From Dehalococcoidia bacterium (GTDB taxonomy: Bacteria; Chloroflexota; Dehalococcoidia; UBA2979): 64,000 nucleotides of DNA. The position numbers and the translations under genes were made by a program. The stretch's first letter is position 1; each line of letters opens with the position of its first letter. Shown here piece by piece: positions 1 through 8,468 of the stretch. The notes beneath the pieces were generated by a model. The model did no database searches and was not told the DNA's origin. It was given only the letters and a program-made list of their open reading frames with translations. The stretch is from NCBI GenBank assembly GCA_028279505.1, contig JANQNP010000028.1, forward strand, positions 1 through 64,000. Direction: 5' to 3'.

Positions 1-393
1 GGCGTTGGGGTGGGGGACGGAGAGGGCGACGTGCGAGAGGAGGCGGTCGGGGTGGGCGTGGGCGGTGGACCAGCTGACGCCGGCGCCGTGGTCGTGGCCC
101 ACGAGGTGGAAGCGGTCCCAGCCCTTCGCGTCGGCGAGGGCGATGACATCGGCGATCAGGTTGAGGTACTCGTAGTCCTCCATCGCCGCGGGACGGGCGC
201 CGGGGCTGTAGCCGCGCTGGTCCGGGGCGAGCGCCTGGTAGCCCTCGGCTTCGAGGCGCTCGAGCAGCGGGGTCCACATATGGGAGGTCTCGGGGAAGCC
301 GTGGAGGAGGATGACGGGCTCGCCGCTGCTGCCCGCGGAGCGGGTGCGGAAGGTGAAGCCGTTTGCCGCGATTTCGCCGACCTCGATAGCCAC
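1..393 (-). CDS. Alpha/beta hydrolase, 3' end cut by the window
   Basis: The N-terminal 131 residues of an alpha/beta-hydrolase-fold enzyme are present; the rest lies beyond base 1. The GTG start at 393 gives MAIEVGEIAANGF. The oxyanion-hole motif LLHGFPETSHMW lies near residue 30, followed by APDQRGYSPGARP. The segment HLVGHDHGAGVSW holds the nucleophile-elbow position with Asp (G-H-D-H-G), as in epoxide hydrolases and haloalkane dehalogenases, rather than Ser. This makes an epoxide hydrolase or dehalogenase-like enzyme more likely than an esterase. The acid and His of the triad fall outside the window. Codons end mostly in C, unlike the G-ending codons of plus-strand genes. Confidence 0.85.
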   Translation of the reverse strand, partial: MAIEVGEIAANGFTFRTRSAGSSGEPVILLHGFPETSHMWTPLLERLEAEGYQALAPDQRGYSPGARPAAMEDYEYLNLIADVIALADAKGWDRFHLVGHDHGAGVSWSTAHAHPDRLLSHVALSVPHPNA

Positions 394-483
394 TCGTTGC
401 CCCCGCTCGCGTGCCCTCGGATGTGACGCAGCGAGCCTAACCGGTGGGGGTGGGGCTGTGGGGTGCCCTCGATGGTTGGTGGA

Positions 484-1683
484 CTAGCCGGACGGTCGGC
501 TGCCGATGTCCTGCAGGAAGTCGTACAGCCGCGGGACGACGACGTCGGCGTCGAAGTGGGTCTCGAACCGCTGCCGTGCCGCGGCGCTCATTCGGTCGTA
601 GGTCGCCTGGTCGTCGAGCACCTCGATCAGCATCTCGGCGCCGCGGGCGGGGTCGTCGAGGGGCCAGAAGCGGCCCTCGACACCGTCGTCGAAGACCTCG
701 GGCAGTCCGCCGACCGCGCCGGCCAAGACGGGCCGGCCGTACGAGAGGCCCTCGGCGGCGGCGATGCAGAACGACTCGTACTTGGCGCTGTGGACGTACG
801 CCGCGTGGTTCGCGATGAGCGTCGAGCCGTCGGGGACGTAGCCGGCGAAGTCGACGAGGTCCGAGACTCCTCGGGCGGTTGCCTGGGCCTCGAGGCTGGC
901 GCGATCGGGGCCCTCGCCGACGACCGTCGCGGTGATCTCGCGGCCACGACCGCGGGCGGCGGCGACGACGTCGATCAGGTAGGCCTGATTCTTCCGCGGC
1001 TCCAGGGTTCCGATGCTGATCACGTCGCGTGCCGGCTGACCGGTGGGAAGCTCGGGTCGCTGGATGAAGTTGGGGATCACCTCGTGGGGCAGCGACGCGG
1101 CTGCCGGCACGTGGCTCAGCAGATCGCGGCGACTGTCCTCGGAGACCTCGACCAGAGCGTCGACCCTCGGGATGGTCTTCAGCTCACTCGAGCGGATGTA
1201 CTTGTCGGCCCAGCCGCCGGCGGGGATCGCGCCCTGGCCGATCCAGGTGCGGGCGACGGACTCGCCGAAGTGGACCGCCATCACGATTCGCTGGCGGCTG
1301 TTCCGTCGCGTCTGCAGGACGGCCTGGGCGGCGTTCGGGGTCTGTGCGTAGATGACGGTGGGGGCACCGTCGGCGAGTCGCGCCCTCAGCGCGCGCGCGA
1401 GCAGGACCCGATGCCACTTGAAGTACCACCACACGCCGGCCGAGCCGTTGATCGGGTCGAGCACCTTTCGCGGCGCGAACAGCGGGAGTCGTAGGGCGGC
1501 CGGGGACGAGAACGAGGTGATGAGCTCGGTTGTGATTCCCCGGGTGTCGAGCTGACGACGGAACTCACGGAAGTGCGTCTGGACACCGGTGATGCCGACC
1601 GGTCGCATGACGGAGGCGATCACGATCGGGAGCGTGCCCGCGTCCGTCGGCGGAGCGTCGTTGTGCTGGCTGGCGGTGGTCAT
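484..1683 (-). CDS. Glycosyltransferase family 4 (GT-B fold)
   Basis: This 399-residue protein has the length and plan of a retaining GT4 enzyme, which moves a sugar from a nucleotide-sugar donor to a glycan, lipid or small acceptor. The acceptor-side domain starts at IVIASVMRPVGITGVQTHF. The C-terminal donor-binding domain has the hallmark VISIGTLEPRKNQAYL at about residue 225 and an E-x7-E motif in ESFCIAAAEGLSYGRPVL near 305-320, followed by GGLPEV. There is no signal peptide, so it is probably cytosolic or peripheral to the membrane. It stands alone and diverges from an MFS gene across 200 bp. The acceptor cannot be inferred. Confidence 0.9.
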   Translation of the reverse strand: MTTASQHNDAPPTDAGTLPIVIASVMRPVGITGVQTHFREFRRQLDTRGITTELITSFSSPAALRLPLFAPRKVLDPINGSAGVWWYFKWHRVLLARALRARLADGAPTVIYAQTPNAAQAVLQTRRNSRQRIVMAVHFGESVARTWIGQGAIPAGGWADKYIRSSELKTIPRVDALVEVSEDSRRDLLSHVPAAASLPHEVIPNFIQRPELPTGQPARDVISIGTLEPRKNQAYLIDVVAAARGRGREITATVVGEGPDRASLEAQATARGVSDLVDFAGYVPDGSTLIANHAAYVHSAKYESFCIAAAEGLSYGRPVLAGAVGGLPEVFDDGVEGRFWPLDDPARGAEMLIEVLDDQATYDRMSAAARQRFETHFDADVVVPRLYDFLQDIGSRPSG

Positions 1684-1817
1684 GCTCGCTCCCGCCGCTG
1701 GCGGCTCGTCTCGCTGCTCCGTTGGTCGTCGTCGAGTCTAGGCTGCTGGATGCTGGATCGAACATGAGCGGGGGGCGCTTGCGTCGGGTTTGCACCGATC
1801 GGGCGTTCGGGCGTATG

Positions 1818-1827
1818 ACGTTAACGT
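1818..1827. promoter_or_regulatory. ACGTTAACGT palindrome between divergent genes
   Basis: A perfect 10-bp palindrome lies in the 200-bp gap between the divergent glycosyltransferase (start 1683) and MFS transporter (start 1884). TTAA is rare in this GC-rich DNA. The core CGTTAACG recurs in two other divergent intergenic regions (28246-28253 and 40614-40621), which suggests a binding site. No regulator is identified. Confidence 0.35.
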
Positions 1828-1883
1828 AAGAGTTCAGATTTCTTCGCTCGCGAGCCAGCGGCCCGCTGCTTCGGAGGTTGTGC

Positions 1884-3278
1884 TTGGCTCAGAGCGCCGC
1901 TCGCGTTCCCTCTCCGTCGGAGGCGCCACCCACCGGCCCCGGCGCGGGGCCAGAGGGGCCCGACGGCAAGCGACCCTGGTACAACCCGCGGACGTTCGCG
2001 GCCTTCGATTTCGAGCCGTTCCGCTGGTACATGGGCGCGATGATCTGGTGGAACGCGGCGATGAGCATGCAGATGCTCGTGCGCGGCTACCTCGCGTTCA
2101 ACCTGACCGATGACTTTCGATCGCTGGGGATCGTCGGGCTCGGCTCGGCGATCCCGATGCTGCTGCTGTCGCCGTTCGGCGGGGTGATCGCGGATCGCAC
2201 CTCGAAACGGCTCGTGCTGCAGGTGGGGCAGTCGTTCAGCCTGCTGATCGCGGTGGTGATGGCGGCGCTGCTGTTCGCGGACGTGCTGGAGTTCTGGCAT
2301 CTGTTCGCGGCGTCGGTGGCGCAGGGGCTGATGATGGCGCTGGTGATGCCGTCGCGCCAGGCGTTCCTGCCTGAGGTGGTGGGGCTGAAGCGGCTGATGA
2401 ACGCGATCCCGCTGCAGACGGCGGGGATGAACCTGATGCAGATCCTCGCGCCGGGCGTGGGCGGCTTCATGATCGACTGGATCGGCGGCGGCTCGGTCTA
2501 CTCCGTGATGGCGTTCATGTATGCGATGTCGGTGCTGATGCTGTTCAAGGTGACGGCGATGACGCCGGAGGAACAGGAGGCGGCAGCGGTCGGGGCCGTC
2601 GGTGCGGGTCGTGGCCCTCGAGGGGGCCGGGGACCTCGCGGGGGTGGCCCTGGTGGCGGGGGCTCGGAGCGGCGGGGGAGCACGCTGTCGGAGCTGAGGG
2701 GCGGCTTCGCCTACATCTTCCGCGATCGCACGGTGCTGGGGATTCTGTCGTTCGCGTTCCTCGGTTCGTTGCTGGGGATGCCGATCCGGATGCTGCTGCC
2801 GGGGTACGCGGCCGAGGTGTTCGGGGACGACGGTTCGACGCTTGGCGTCCTGCAGGTGGGGATGGGGATCGGCGCGCTCGGGGGTGCGCTGGCCCTCGCG
2901 ACGCTGCGGACGGAACGCCGGCGCGGGCTGCTCTTGGCGGGCAGCGCGGTGCTGATGGGCGTCGCGATGCTCGGGTTCTCGGCGACGAGCGTCTATGTCG
3001 TCGGGTTCTTCGGACTGCTGGTGATCGGGATCGGTTCGGCCGGCCGGCAGGCGCTGAGCCAGGTGCTGGTGCAGGAGTACGTGGAGGACGCGTACCGCGG
3101 CCGGGTGATGTCGCTGTTCATGATGCAGTTCAGTCTGATGTCCGTTGGCACGTTCTTCGTCAGCGTCTACATGGAGCAGGTGGGACCGCAGTTCGCGATC
3201 GCGTCGCTGGGCGGTCTGCTGATCGCGTCGACGCTGATCTACCTGACGCTCGTGCCGCGGTTCCGCCGTCTGGCCTGA
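1884..3278 (+). CDS. MFS transporter, probable drug or siderophore exporter
   Basis: This 464-residue major facilitator protein has about 12 hydrophobic segments. Between TM2 and TM3 it carries the MFS loop motif GGVIADRTSKR. The family (EntS/MFS_3 type) usually exports small molecules by proton antiport. The central loop between TM6 and TM7 is unusual: a Gly/Arg-rich stretch of about 30 residues (residues about 235-265, GPRGGRGPRGGG...). A TTG at 1884 is preferred because GGAGG at 1873-1877 sits 6 nt upstream; a TTG at 1878 would overlap that ribosome site. It diverges from the glycosyltransferase. The substrate is unknown. Confidence 0.85.
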   Translation: MAQSAARVPSPSEAPPTGPGAGPEGPDGKRPWYNPRTFAAFDFEPFRWYMGAMIWWNAAMSMQMLVRGYLAFNLTDDFRSLGIVGLGSAIPMLLLSPFGGVIADRTSKRLVLQVGQSFSLLIAVVMAALLFADVLEFWHLFAASVAQGLMMALVMPSRQAFLPEVVGLKRLMNAIPLQTAGMNLMQILAPGVGGFMIDWIGGGSVYSVMAFMYAMSVLMLFKVTAMTPEEQEAAAVGAVGAGRGPRGGRGPRGGGPGGGGSERRGSTLSELRGGFAYIFRDRTVLGILSFAFLGSLLGMPIRMLLPGYAAEVFGDDGSTLGVLQVGMGIGALGGALALATLRTERRRGLLLAGSAVLMGVAMLGFSATSVYVVGFFGLLVIGIGSAGRQALSQVLVQEYVEDAYRGRVMSLFMMQFSLMSVGTFFVSVYMEQVGPQFAIASLGGLLIASTLIYLTLVPRFRRLA

Positions 3279-3403
3279 TCTCGCGGCACAGGCCTGATCT
3301 GGGTCAGGGTTCCACCTCACTTCCGCGCCTCTCACGGCCGTCTGTTCGGTCCGATGCTCAGACGAACGAAGGTGCACGTCCCTGGACGGGCGTGGGAGTG
3401 CGT

Positions 3404-4852
3404 ATGCGTCGAGCGCTACCCGATGTGTTGCCGTGGGCGATCGCCCTGACGGCTTCGACGATCGCGGGAATCCTGCTGCTGACAAACGCCGAGCTGGACG
3501 CCCGGTTCAGCCTCGCGACGCCCAGCGGGCACTTCTACATCGTGAGTCCGGTGGCGCTGATCAGCGTCGTGATCGGCGTTGGGGCGGTGTTCGCCGCGCA
3601 GCGGACCGCGAACTTGCGGGTGCTGTTGCTGGCGTTGTCGTTCCTGAGCATGGCGTCGATCTTCGCGGTGCACGGGCTGGCGACGCCGGGGTTCATCCTC
3701 GACGCGCGCGCGTTCGGCGTGACGGGCTTCTCGTCCCGGCTGGCGTTGCTGGTTGCCGCGGTGTTCCTGGGGCTGAGCGCGGTGCCGTGGCCCGCCCACA
3801 TCGAGGCGGCGCTGGTGCGCTGGCGGATGGCCGTGATCGGTGGCTGGATCGCGATCCTCGCGGCGTTCACGGGCGTGGCGTTGCTCGCGCCGGAGTCGCT
3901 GCCGCCGCGGGTCGTGACGAGCGACGGGTTCCAGAACGCGGCGACGCTGATCGTGATCGCGCTGAGCCTGGCGGCGTCCGCACGCTACTTCCAGGGCTAC
4001 CGACGGACGACGCGACCGCTGTTCGGGGCAGTGGCGCTGGGTTCGCTGCTGCTCGTCGAGGCGCAGGTGAGCATGCATTACGGGGCGGTGTGGGGCGGCA
4101 CGTTCTGGCTCTACCACGTGCAGCTACTGGCCGGGTTCACGGCGATCTTCTGGGGCCTCGTCACCGAGTATTCGCGCGGTGACAGCTGGCTCGACGCGAT
4201 CGGGCGGCTGGGCGAGGGGAACCTCGTCGCGCAGCTCCAATCGGGCTACAGCGAGTCGATCGTCGGGCTGGCCGCGGCGCTCGAGGCGCGCGATGGGTAC
4301 ACGATCGGGCACGGGCGGCGCGTTGGCGCGCTGTCGGTGCTGATCGGCAAGGAGATGGGCTTCTCCGATGGCCGGCTGCGCGCGCTCGCGCAGGGGGCGT
4401 TGTTGCACGACGTGGGGAAGATCGGGATCCCGGACGCGATCCTGCACAAGCCTGGCGACCTGACCGCCGAGGAGTTCGAGGTGATCAAGGAGCACCCGGT
4501 GCGGGGGCACGAGATCCTCGGGAGCAGCTTTGGAACCGACATCGAGCAGAGCGTGGTCCGTCACCACCACGAGAAGTGGGATGGCACGGGCTATCCCGAC
4601 GGGCTGGCGGGCGAGGCGATACCCCTCGAGGCGCGCGTGGTGGCGGTGGCGGATGTCTACGACGCGCTGCGGTCGGCGCGGGCCTACCGGAAGGCGTGGG
4701 ATCGCGACCGAGCGGTGGCGCTGATCCAGCAGGACGCCGGGGTGCACTTCGACCCGCTCTGCGTGGGGGCGTTCATCCTCGTGGTCGACGAGTGGGAGGC
4801 GGAGTTCGCGGAGGACGACGCGCTCTACCAGGAACGCCGTGCAGCGGCGTGA
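3404..4852 (+). CDS. Membrane-anchored HD-GYP phosphodiesterase
   Basis: The N-terminal half (to about residue 255) has seven or eight membrane segments. The C-terminal half is an HD-GYP domain, the class that hydrolyses cyclic di-GMP or related dinucleotides. Visible motifs are LLHDVGKIGIPDAILHKPG, the downstream His pair VVRHHHEKWDGTGYPDGL (an intact GYP) and VVAVADVYDALRSARAYRKAW, so the metal site looks complete. The membrane part may sense an external or lipid signal. ATG 3404 is preferred because GGGAG at 3394-3398 sits 5 nt upstream; GTG 3392 is an in-frame alternative. It points to a second-messenger circuit, with an EAL-HDOD gene near 37 kb. Confidence 0.92.
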   Translation: MRRALPDVLPWAIALTASTIAGILLLTNAELDARFSLATPSGHFYIVSPVALISVVIGVGAVFAAQRTANLRVLLLALSFLSMASIFAVHGLATPGFILDARAFGVTGFSSRLALLVAAVFLGLSAVPWPAHIEAALVRWRMAVIGGWIAILAAFTGVALLAPESLPPRVVTSDGFQNAATLIVIALSLAASARYFQGYRRTTRPLFGAVALGSLLLVEAQVSMHYGAVWGGTFWLYHVQLLAGFTAIFWGLVTEYSRGDSWLDAIGRLGEGNLVAQLQSGYSESIVGLAAALEARDGYTIGHGRRVGALSVLIGKEMGFSDGRLRALAQGALLHDVGKIGIPDAILHKPGDLTAEEFEVIKEHPVRGHEILGSSFGTDIEQSVVRHHHEKWDGTGYPDGLAGEAIPLEARVVAVADVYDALRSARAYRKAWDRDRAVALIQQDAGVHFDPLCVGAFILVVDEWEAEFAEDDALYQERRAAA

Positions 4853-4874
4853 CGGCACGGCCGGTGCGCCGGGG

Positions 4875-5006
4875 ATGCCTCGTGCACGGCTGCTCGGCTG
4901 GTTCGTGGCGGTGAACTCGCTGGCGGTGCTGGCCGCGGTGGCCGGCGCCGGGCCGGCGACCGCCGACGCGGCGCATCAGTTCGCCGTCTGGTGCGGCATT
5001 CGCTGA
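4875..5006 (+). CDS. Possible 43-residue exported or membrane peptide
   Basis: A short reading frame in the gap after the HD-GYP gene encodes 43 residues. A basic start (MPRARLLGW) is followed by one hydrophobic stretch (VAVNSLAVLAAVAGAG) and a short tail ending CGIR. The shape fits a signal peptide or single membrane helix. GGGG just before the ATG is a weak ribosome site. It uses the same G-rich codons as its neighbours. No family is recognised, and chance cannot be excluded. Confidence 0.3.
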   Translation: MPRARLLGWFVAVNSLAVLAAVAGAGPATADAAHQFAVWCGIR

Positions 5007-5105
5007 TCCGAGGTCCGCGTATCCTCGCGCGATGAGTGCGAGGTCATCGGTACCGCTTCTCTCGATCGTGGCGCCGGCGCCGGTGTTCGTCGAGCTGGTG
5101 CGGTA

Positions 5106-5831
5106 GTGCCGGCGGCCGGACTCGCGGACGAACGGGCGGAGCGGGTCGGCGGGCTCGTCCGCGACGCGTTCGCGGAGGTGCTCGGCGCGCGCCTCGAGGG
5201 GTTGCTTGTGCACGGCAGTGCGATGGCCGGCGGGTACATCGAGGGGTACAGCGACTTCGACTTCGTCGTGTTCATGCGCGGCGAGCTCGAGGGCGCGGAC
5301 AGCCGGTCGCTGCAGGGACGGTTGGGCGACATCGACCGGGGGCCGTTCGGGTACCTGCAGATCAGCCGGGTGGTGGACCTGGACGATCCGCCCGACGACC
5401 GGCGCCTGCTGATCGAGGGTGGGTACGCCTCGCTGGTTGGCGAGTACCCGGCGGGCTGGCCGTTGCACGACGCCAGCAGCCTGCGCGAGCAGGGTGCGGA
5501 GGTCCTTGCGGGGTTGGCGGCGATCCTCGAACGGGGGTACCGGCACTGGGCGGCTGCGAACGGACCGAGGCGGACGCTGGAGGTGCGGTATCACATGACG
5601 TCGCTGAAGCCGGCGGTGCGGGCGCACCTGGTCGCTCTCGGCGAGCCGCCGCTGGAGGTGTGGACGGCCTCGTATGGCGAGCTGGGCCGGCGGTGGTCGG
5701 CGCGTGAGCCGGACCCCGGTGGGCGGTTCGAGCGGGTGGTCGCCTCGCTGCCGGGTGCGCCCTCGGAGGAGGCGGGGCTGGGGGACGAGCTGCTGGCGTT
5801 GATCGAGGCGATCCGGGACGCGCACTCGTGA
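5106..5831 (+). CDS. Nucleotidyltransferase-fold protein
   Basis: This 241-residue protein has the nucleotidyltransferase (pol-beta/MNT) signature: GLLVHGSAMAGGYIEGYSDF followed by DFVVFM, i.e. the G-S motif and a D-x-D pair for metal at about residues 36-58. The C-terminal half is helical and resembles the HEPN-like or substrate domains of aminoglycoside nucleotidyltransferases. It could adenylylate a small molecule or a protein. The GTG start at 5106 shares its first base with the TAG of a 24-codon frame (5032-5106). Its end overlaps the next gene by 4 nt, so the two are probably translated together. No toxin-antitoxin partner is obvious. Confidence 0.7.
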   Translation: MPAAGLADERAERVGGLVRDAFAEVLGARLEGLLVHGSAMAGGYIEGYSDFDFVVFMRGELEGADSRSLQGRLGDIDRGPFGYLQISRVVDLDDPPDDRRLLIEGGYASLVGEYPAGWPLHDASSLREQGAEVLAGLAAILERGYRHWAAANGPRRTLEVRYHMTSLKPAVRAHLVALGEPPLEVWTASYGELGRRWSAREPDPGGRFERVVASLPGAPSEEAGLGDELLALIEAIRDAHS

Positions 5832-6325
5832 CCTCGGACGGCCCGTTCTACGTGTCGCTCGCGGATGCGCGGGCGATCGAGTGCAACGGGTGCGGCGACT
5901 GCTGTGACTCGCGACGAACGGATGGGTACTGGACCTGGGGGTCGCTGCCCGCCGATCAGTTCGCGTCGCTGAACGACGGCGCGCCCTTGATCATTCCGCT
6001 CGAGCGGGAGGGGGACGGGGCGTGGCGCGACCGTGCGGTTCGCTCCGAGGATGAGAGCGAGCTGTTCCCGACGCCGTTCCGCTGTACCGCGTTTCAGCCC
6101 CAGGCTGATGGGCGCGGGCTCTGCGGACATCACGACCGCGAGCGGCCCGCGCGCTGTGGCGAGTATCCGGTCCACGTGCCGTACCTGGAGCGGGAGCTGG
6201 CGGAGTACGGCGAGGTGCCGCTGAGCACCGGCGAGTTTCCTCGATGTAGCTGGTACGCGATGGTGGTGGTCCGGGACGACGATCCGCGGATCAGCGACGC
6301 GCGGCCGCCTGGTCTCGTCGAATGA
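5828..6325 (+). CDS. YkgJ-family cysteine-cluster protein
   Basis: This 165-residue protein starts at the GTG of a GTGA overlap with the nucleotidyltransferase gene. It carries the CxxCxxCC-type cluster ECNGCGDCCDSRR near residue 22, with further Cys at CTAFQ, LCGHH, RCGEYPVH and RCSWY. This pattern marks the YkgJ/DUF3109 group of putative zinc or iron-sulfur binding proteins, whose biochemical role is unsettled. It overlaps the following galactokinase start by 4 nt (ATGA), so three genes form a tightly packed operon. No membrane segment or export signal is visible. Confidence 0.8.
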   Translation: MTSDGPFYVSLADARAIECNGCGDCCDSRRTDGYWTWGSLPADQFASLNDGAPLIIPLEREGDGAWRDRAVRSEDESELFPTPFRCTAFQPQADGRGLCGHHDRERPARCGEYPVHVPYLERELAEYGEVPLSTGEFPRCSWYAMVVVRDDDPRISDARPPGLVE

Positions 6326-7466
6326 CCGAGCTCGATGACGCGCGGCGCGATCTGATCGCCGAGGATGTCGCGACGGCGTTCGAGCGGCAGTTCGGGGGCG
6401 CACCGGCGGTGGTCGTGCGTGCACCGGGGCGTGTGAACCTGATCGGCGATCACACCGACTACAACGATGGGTTCGCGCTGCCGCTTGCGATCGATCGCAG
6501 CACGACGATCGCGGCTCGGCCTCGGGACGACCGGACGGTCCATGTGCTGTCCGAGGGGTTCGGCGCGGCGGTGTTAGACCTCGACAGCGACGATCGCCCG
6601 ACCGGGTGGGAGGGCTACCTGGCGGGGACGCTCTGGGCGGTGGATGCGCAGCGTGGGTGGGATGCGGTGATCGCGTCGGACATTCCGATCGGGGCCGGTC
6701 TGTCCTCGTCGGCCGCGCTCGAGCTGGCGGTCGCGCGTGTGGTCGCCGCCGTCGAGGGGCGGCCGTGGCACCCGATCGATGCGGCACACGCCGGTCAGCG
6801 GGTGGAGAACGAGTGGCTCGGCGCCAACACGGGGCTGATGGATCAGCTGACGATTGCGCTGGCCGAGGCGGATACCGCGTTGCTGATCGACTGCCGCAGC
6901 CTGCAGATCCAGCTGGCGCCGATCCCGGCGGAGGCGGCCGTCGTCGTGCTGGACACGGCCACCCGGCGGGAGGTCGCGGACTCCGGCTACAACGACCGGC
7001 GGGCGGCCTGCGAGCGGGCGGCGCATGCGCTCGGGGTGACGGCGTTGCGCGACGCGTCGCTGGCCGACCTCGAGGTGGTCGAGCTCGACGCGGAGGACGC
7101 GCGGCGCGCCCGCCACGTGATCAGCGAGAACGCGCGGACGATCGAGGCGGCGTCCGCGCTGGGCGCGGGTGACCTCGAGCGCGTCGGGCAACTGATGGCG
7201 GAGAGCCACGTCAGCATGCGCGACGACTTCGAGCTGTCGAGCTCGGCGCTCATGCGATCGTCGACGCGGCGATGGCCGCGCCGGGGTGCCTCGGCGCTCG
7301 GATCACGGGCGGCGGGTTCGCCGGGTGCGGGGTCGCGCTCGTGGAGCGGAGCGTGCTGCCGGCGTTCCTCGAGACGGCCGCTCGCGCGTACGAGGCGACG
7401 ACCGGCGTGGCGGGCGACCTCTTCGAGGTGCTCGCGTCCGCCGGCGTGTCGCTCGAGGTTGGCTAG
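6322..7466 (+). pseudogene. galK: Galactokinase, split by a one-base deletion
   Basis: This GHMP-family kinase converts galactose and ATP to galactose-1-phosphate (Leloir pathway). The first frame carries the signature GRVNLIGDHTDYNDGFALP, the phosphate-binding loop GAGLSSSAALELA and the family-typical SHVSMRDDFELS. At 7251/7252 the frame breaks. The sequence reads CTC-ATGCG where a codon GAT would keep the frame, so one G appears lost. The last part continues in another frame (AIVDAAMAAPGCLGARI, then the conserved TGGGFAGCGVALV) and stops at 7466. With the base restored the product is about 381 residues, the normal length. It is either a recent pseudogene or a sequencing error. The 3' end shares CTAG with the convergent GNAT gene. 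Confidence 0.85.
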
Positions 7467-8182
7467 TCGCCGGGAGCGCGGAGTTCCTCGTGGAGTCGCG
7501 TGCGCTGGTTGCCGGCGGCGTCGAAGTTCGATGGGTCGAGCCAGCGCTCGAAGGAGGCCTTCAGGGCGGGCCATTCGGCGTCGGTGATCGAGAACCAGGC
7601 GTTGTCGCGGTTGCGACCGCGGTAGACGACGGCCTGGCGGAACTCGCCCTCGAAGGTGAACCCGAGGCGTCGGGCGGCGTTCCTCGATGGGGTGTTCAGC
7701 GAGTCGCACTTCCACTCGTAGCGGCGGTAGCCGAGGTCGTCGAACGCGTGGGCCATCATCACGTACATCGCGTCGGTGGCGGCGCGGGTCTGCGCGAGCA
7801 ACGGCGAGAACTGGAGGTGGCCGACCTCGATGACGCCGTGTTCGGGGTCGATGCGGAGGTAGCTGGCGACGCCGGCGGGCGCGTCGCGTTCGCGGTCGAT
7901 GATCGCGAAGAAGAGCGGGTCGTCGGGCGTGGCGACGCTTTCCTGCCAGGCGCGATAGGTGTCGAGGTCCTCGAACGGTCCGTACGGGAGGTAGGTCCAG
8001 CGGCGGCCTTCCTCGTCGAGGCTGATCGCCTCGAAGAGGGGCTCCGCGTGGGTGGCCGGGTCGAGCGGTTCGAGGCGGGCGTAGCGGCCCTCGAGGACCT
8101 GGCGCGCCGGGCGCGGGCGTGGCTGCCAGTCGGGGAGCGGGTCGCCGATCGGCTGGTCGAACTCGTTGGTGCGGTGGCTCAT
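7463..8182 (-). CDS. GNAT acetyltransferase, RimJ/RimL-like
   Basis: This 239-residue protein has the RimJ/L-type GNAT plan. It reads YARLEPLDPATHAEPLFEAI near residue 36 and GVIEVGHLQFSPLLAQTRAA for strand beta-4 and the acetyl-CoA pyrophosphate loop region. The closing part is YRRYEWKCDSLNTPSRNAAR, then LGFTFEGEFRQ. Proteins of this type acetylate protein N-termini, amino sugars or antibiotics. ATG 8182 (MSHRTNEF) is preferred over 8197. Its stop codon shares the palindrome CTAG with the stop of galK, so the two convergent genes abut exactly. The substrate is unknown. Confidence 0.85.
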   Translation of the reverse strand: MSHRTNEFDQPIGDPLPDWQPRPRPARQVLEGRYARLEPLDPATHAEPLFEAISLDEEGRRWTYLPYGPFEDLDTYRAWQESVATPDDPLFFAIIDRERDAPAGVASYLRIDPEHGVIEVGHLQFSPLLAQTRAATDAMYVMMAHAFDDLGYRRYEWKCDSLNTPSRNAARRLGFTFEGEFRQAVVYRGRNRDNAWFSITDAEWPALKASFERWLDPSNFDAAGNQRTRLHEELRAPGD

Positions 8183-8468
8183 CGGGGTCTCTCTCACGGA
8201 ACGGGGATGCCGACGCGCGGCATGGCGCGGCGGTCGCGGGCGGCGGTGTTAGGTGGGGTTCGGGGCAGCGCGGCGAGGGTGCGGCGCTACCCCTCGATAG
8301 CGACGGGGCGCGAGGCGGTGGCGGCGAGGCGTGCCTCGGCGGTGGGGGCGGGCATGACGGTTGCGGTCGGTCGCGGCATGCGTGGGCCTCGGGGCTGGTC
8401 GGCGTGTCGACGGCCATGATGCCAGAGCGGCGTTGTTCGCGAAGGCTGGGGACGAGAGCGTTGCCGCG

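Noticed and set aside
2590..2690. Gly/Arg-rich stretch in the MFS gene as a frameshift
   Set aside because: The frame stays open and both halves are normal MFS helices. It is best read as a long, flexible central loop.
1821..3485. Long minus-strand frame (554 codons) opposite the MFS gene
   Set aside because: Its product is Arg/His/Pro-rich with no motif. It arises from G-ending codons of the real gene on the other strand, as do similar long antisense frames elsewhere.
5032..5106. A 24-codon frame before the nucleotidyltransferase
   Set aside because: No ribosome site and no conserved feature. Kept only as part of a finding, not as a gene.
8183..8468. Possible gene between GNAT and lipoprotein genes
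   Set aside because: The 286-bp gap is G-rich with open frames on both strands, but none has a ribosome site or protein-like sequence. I see nothing definite in it.
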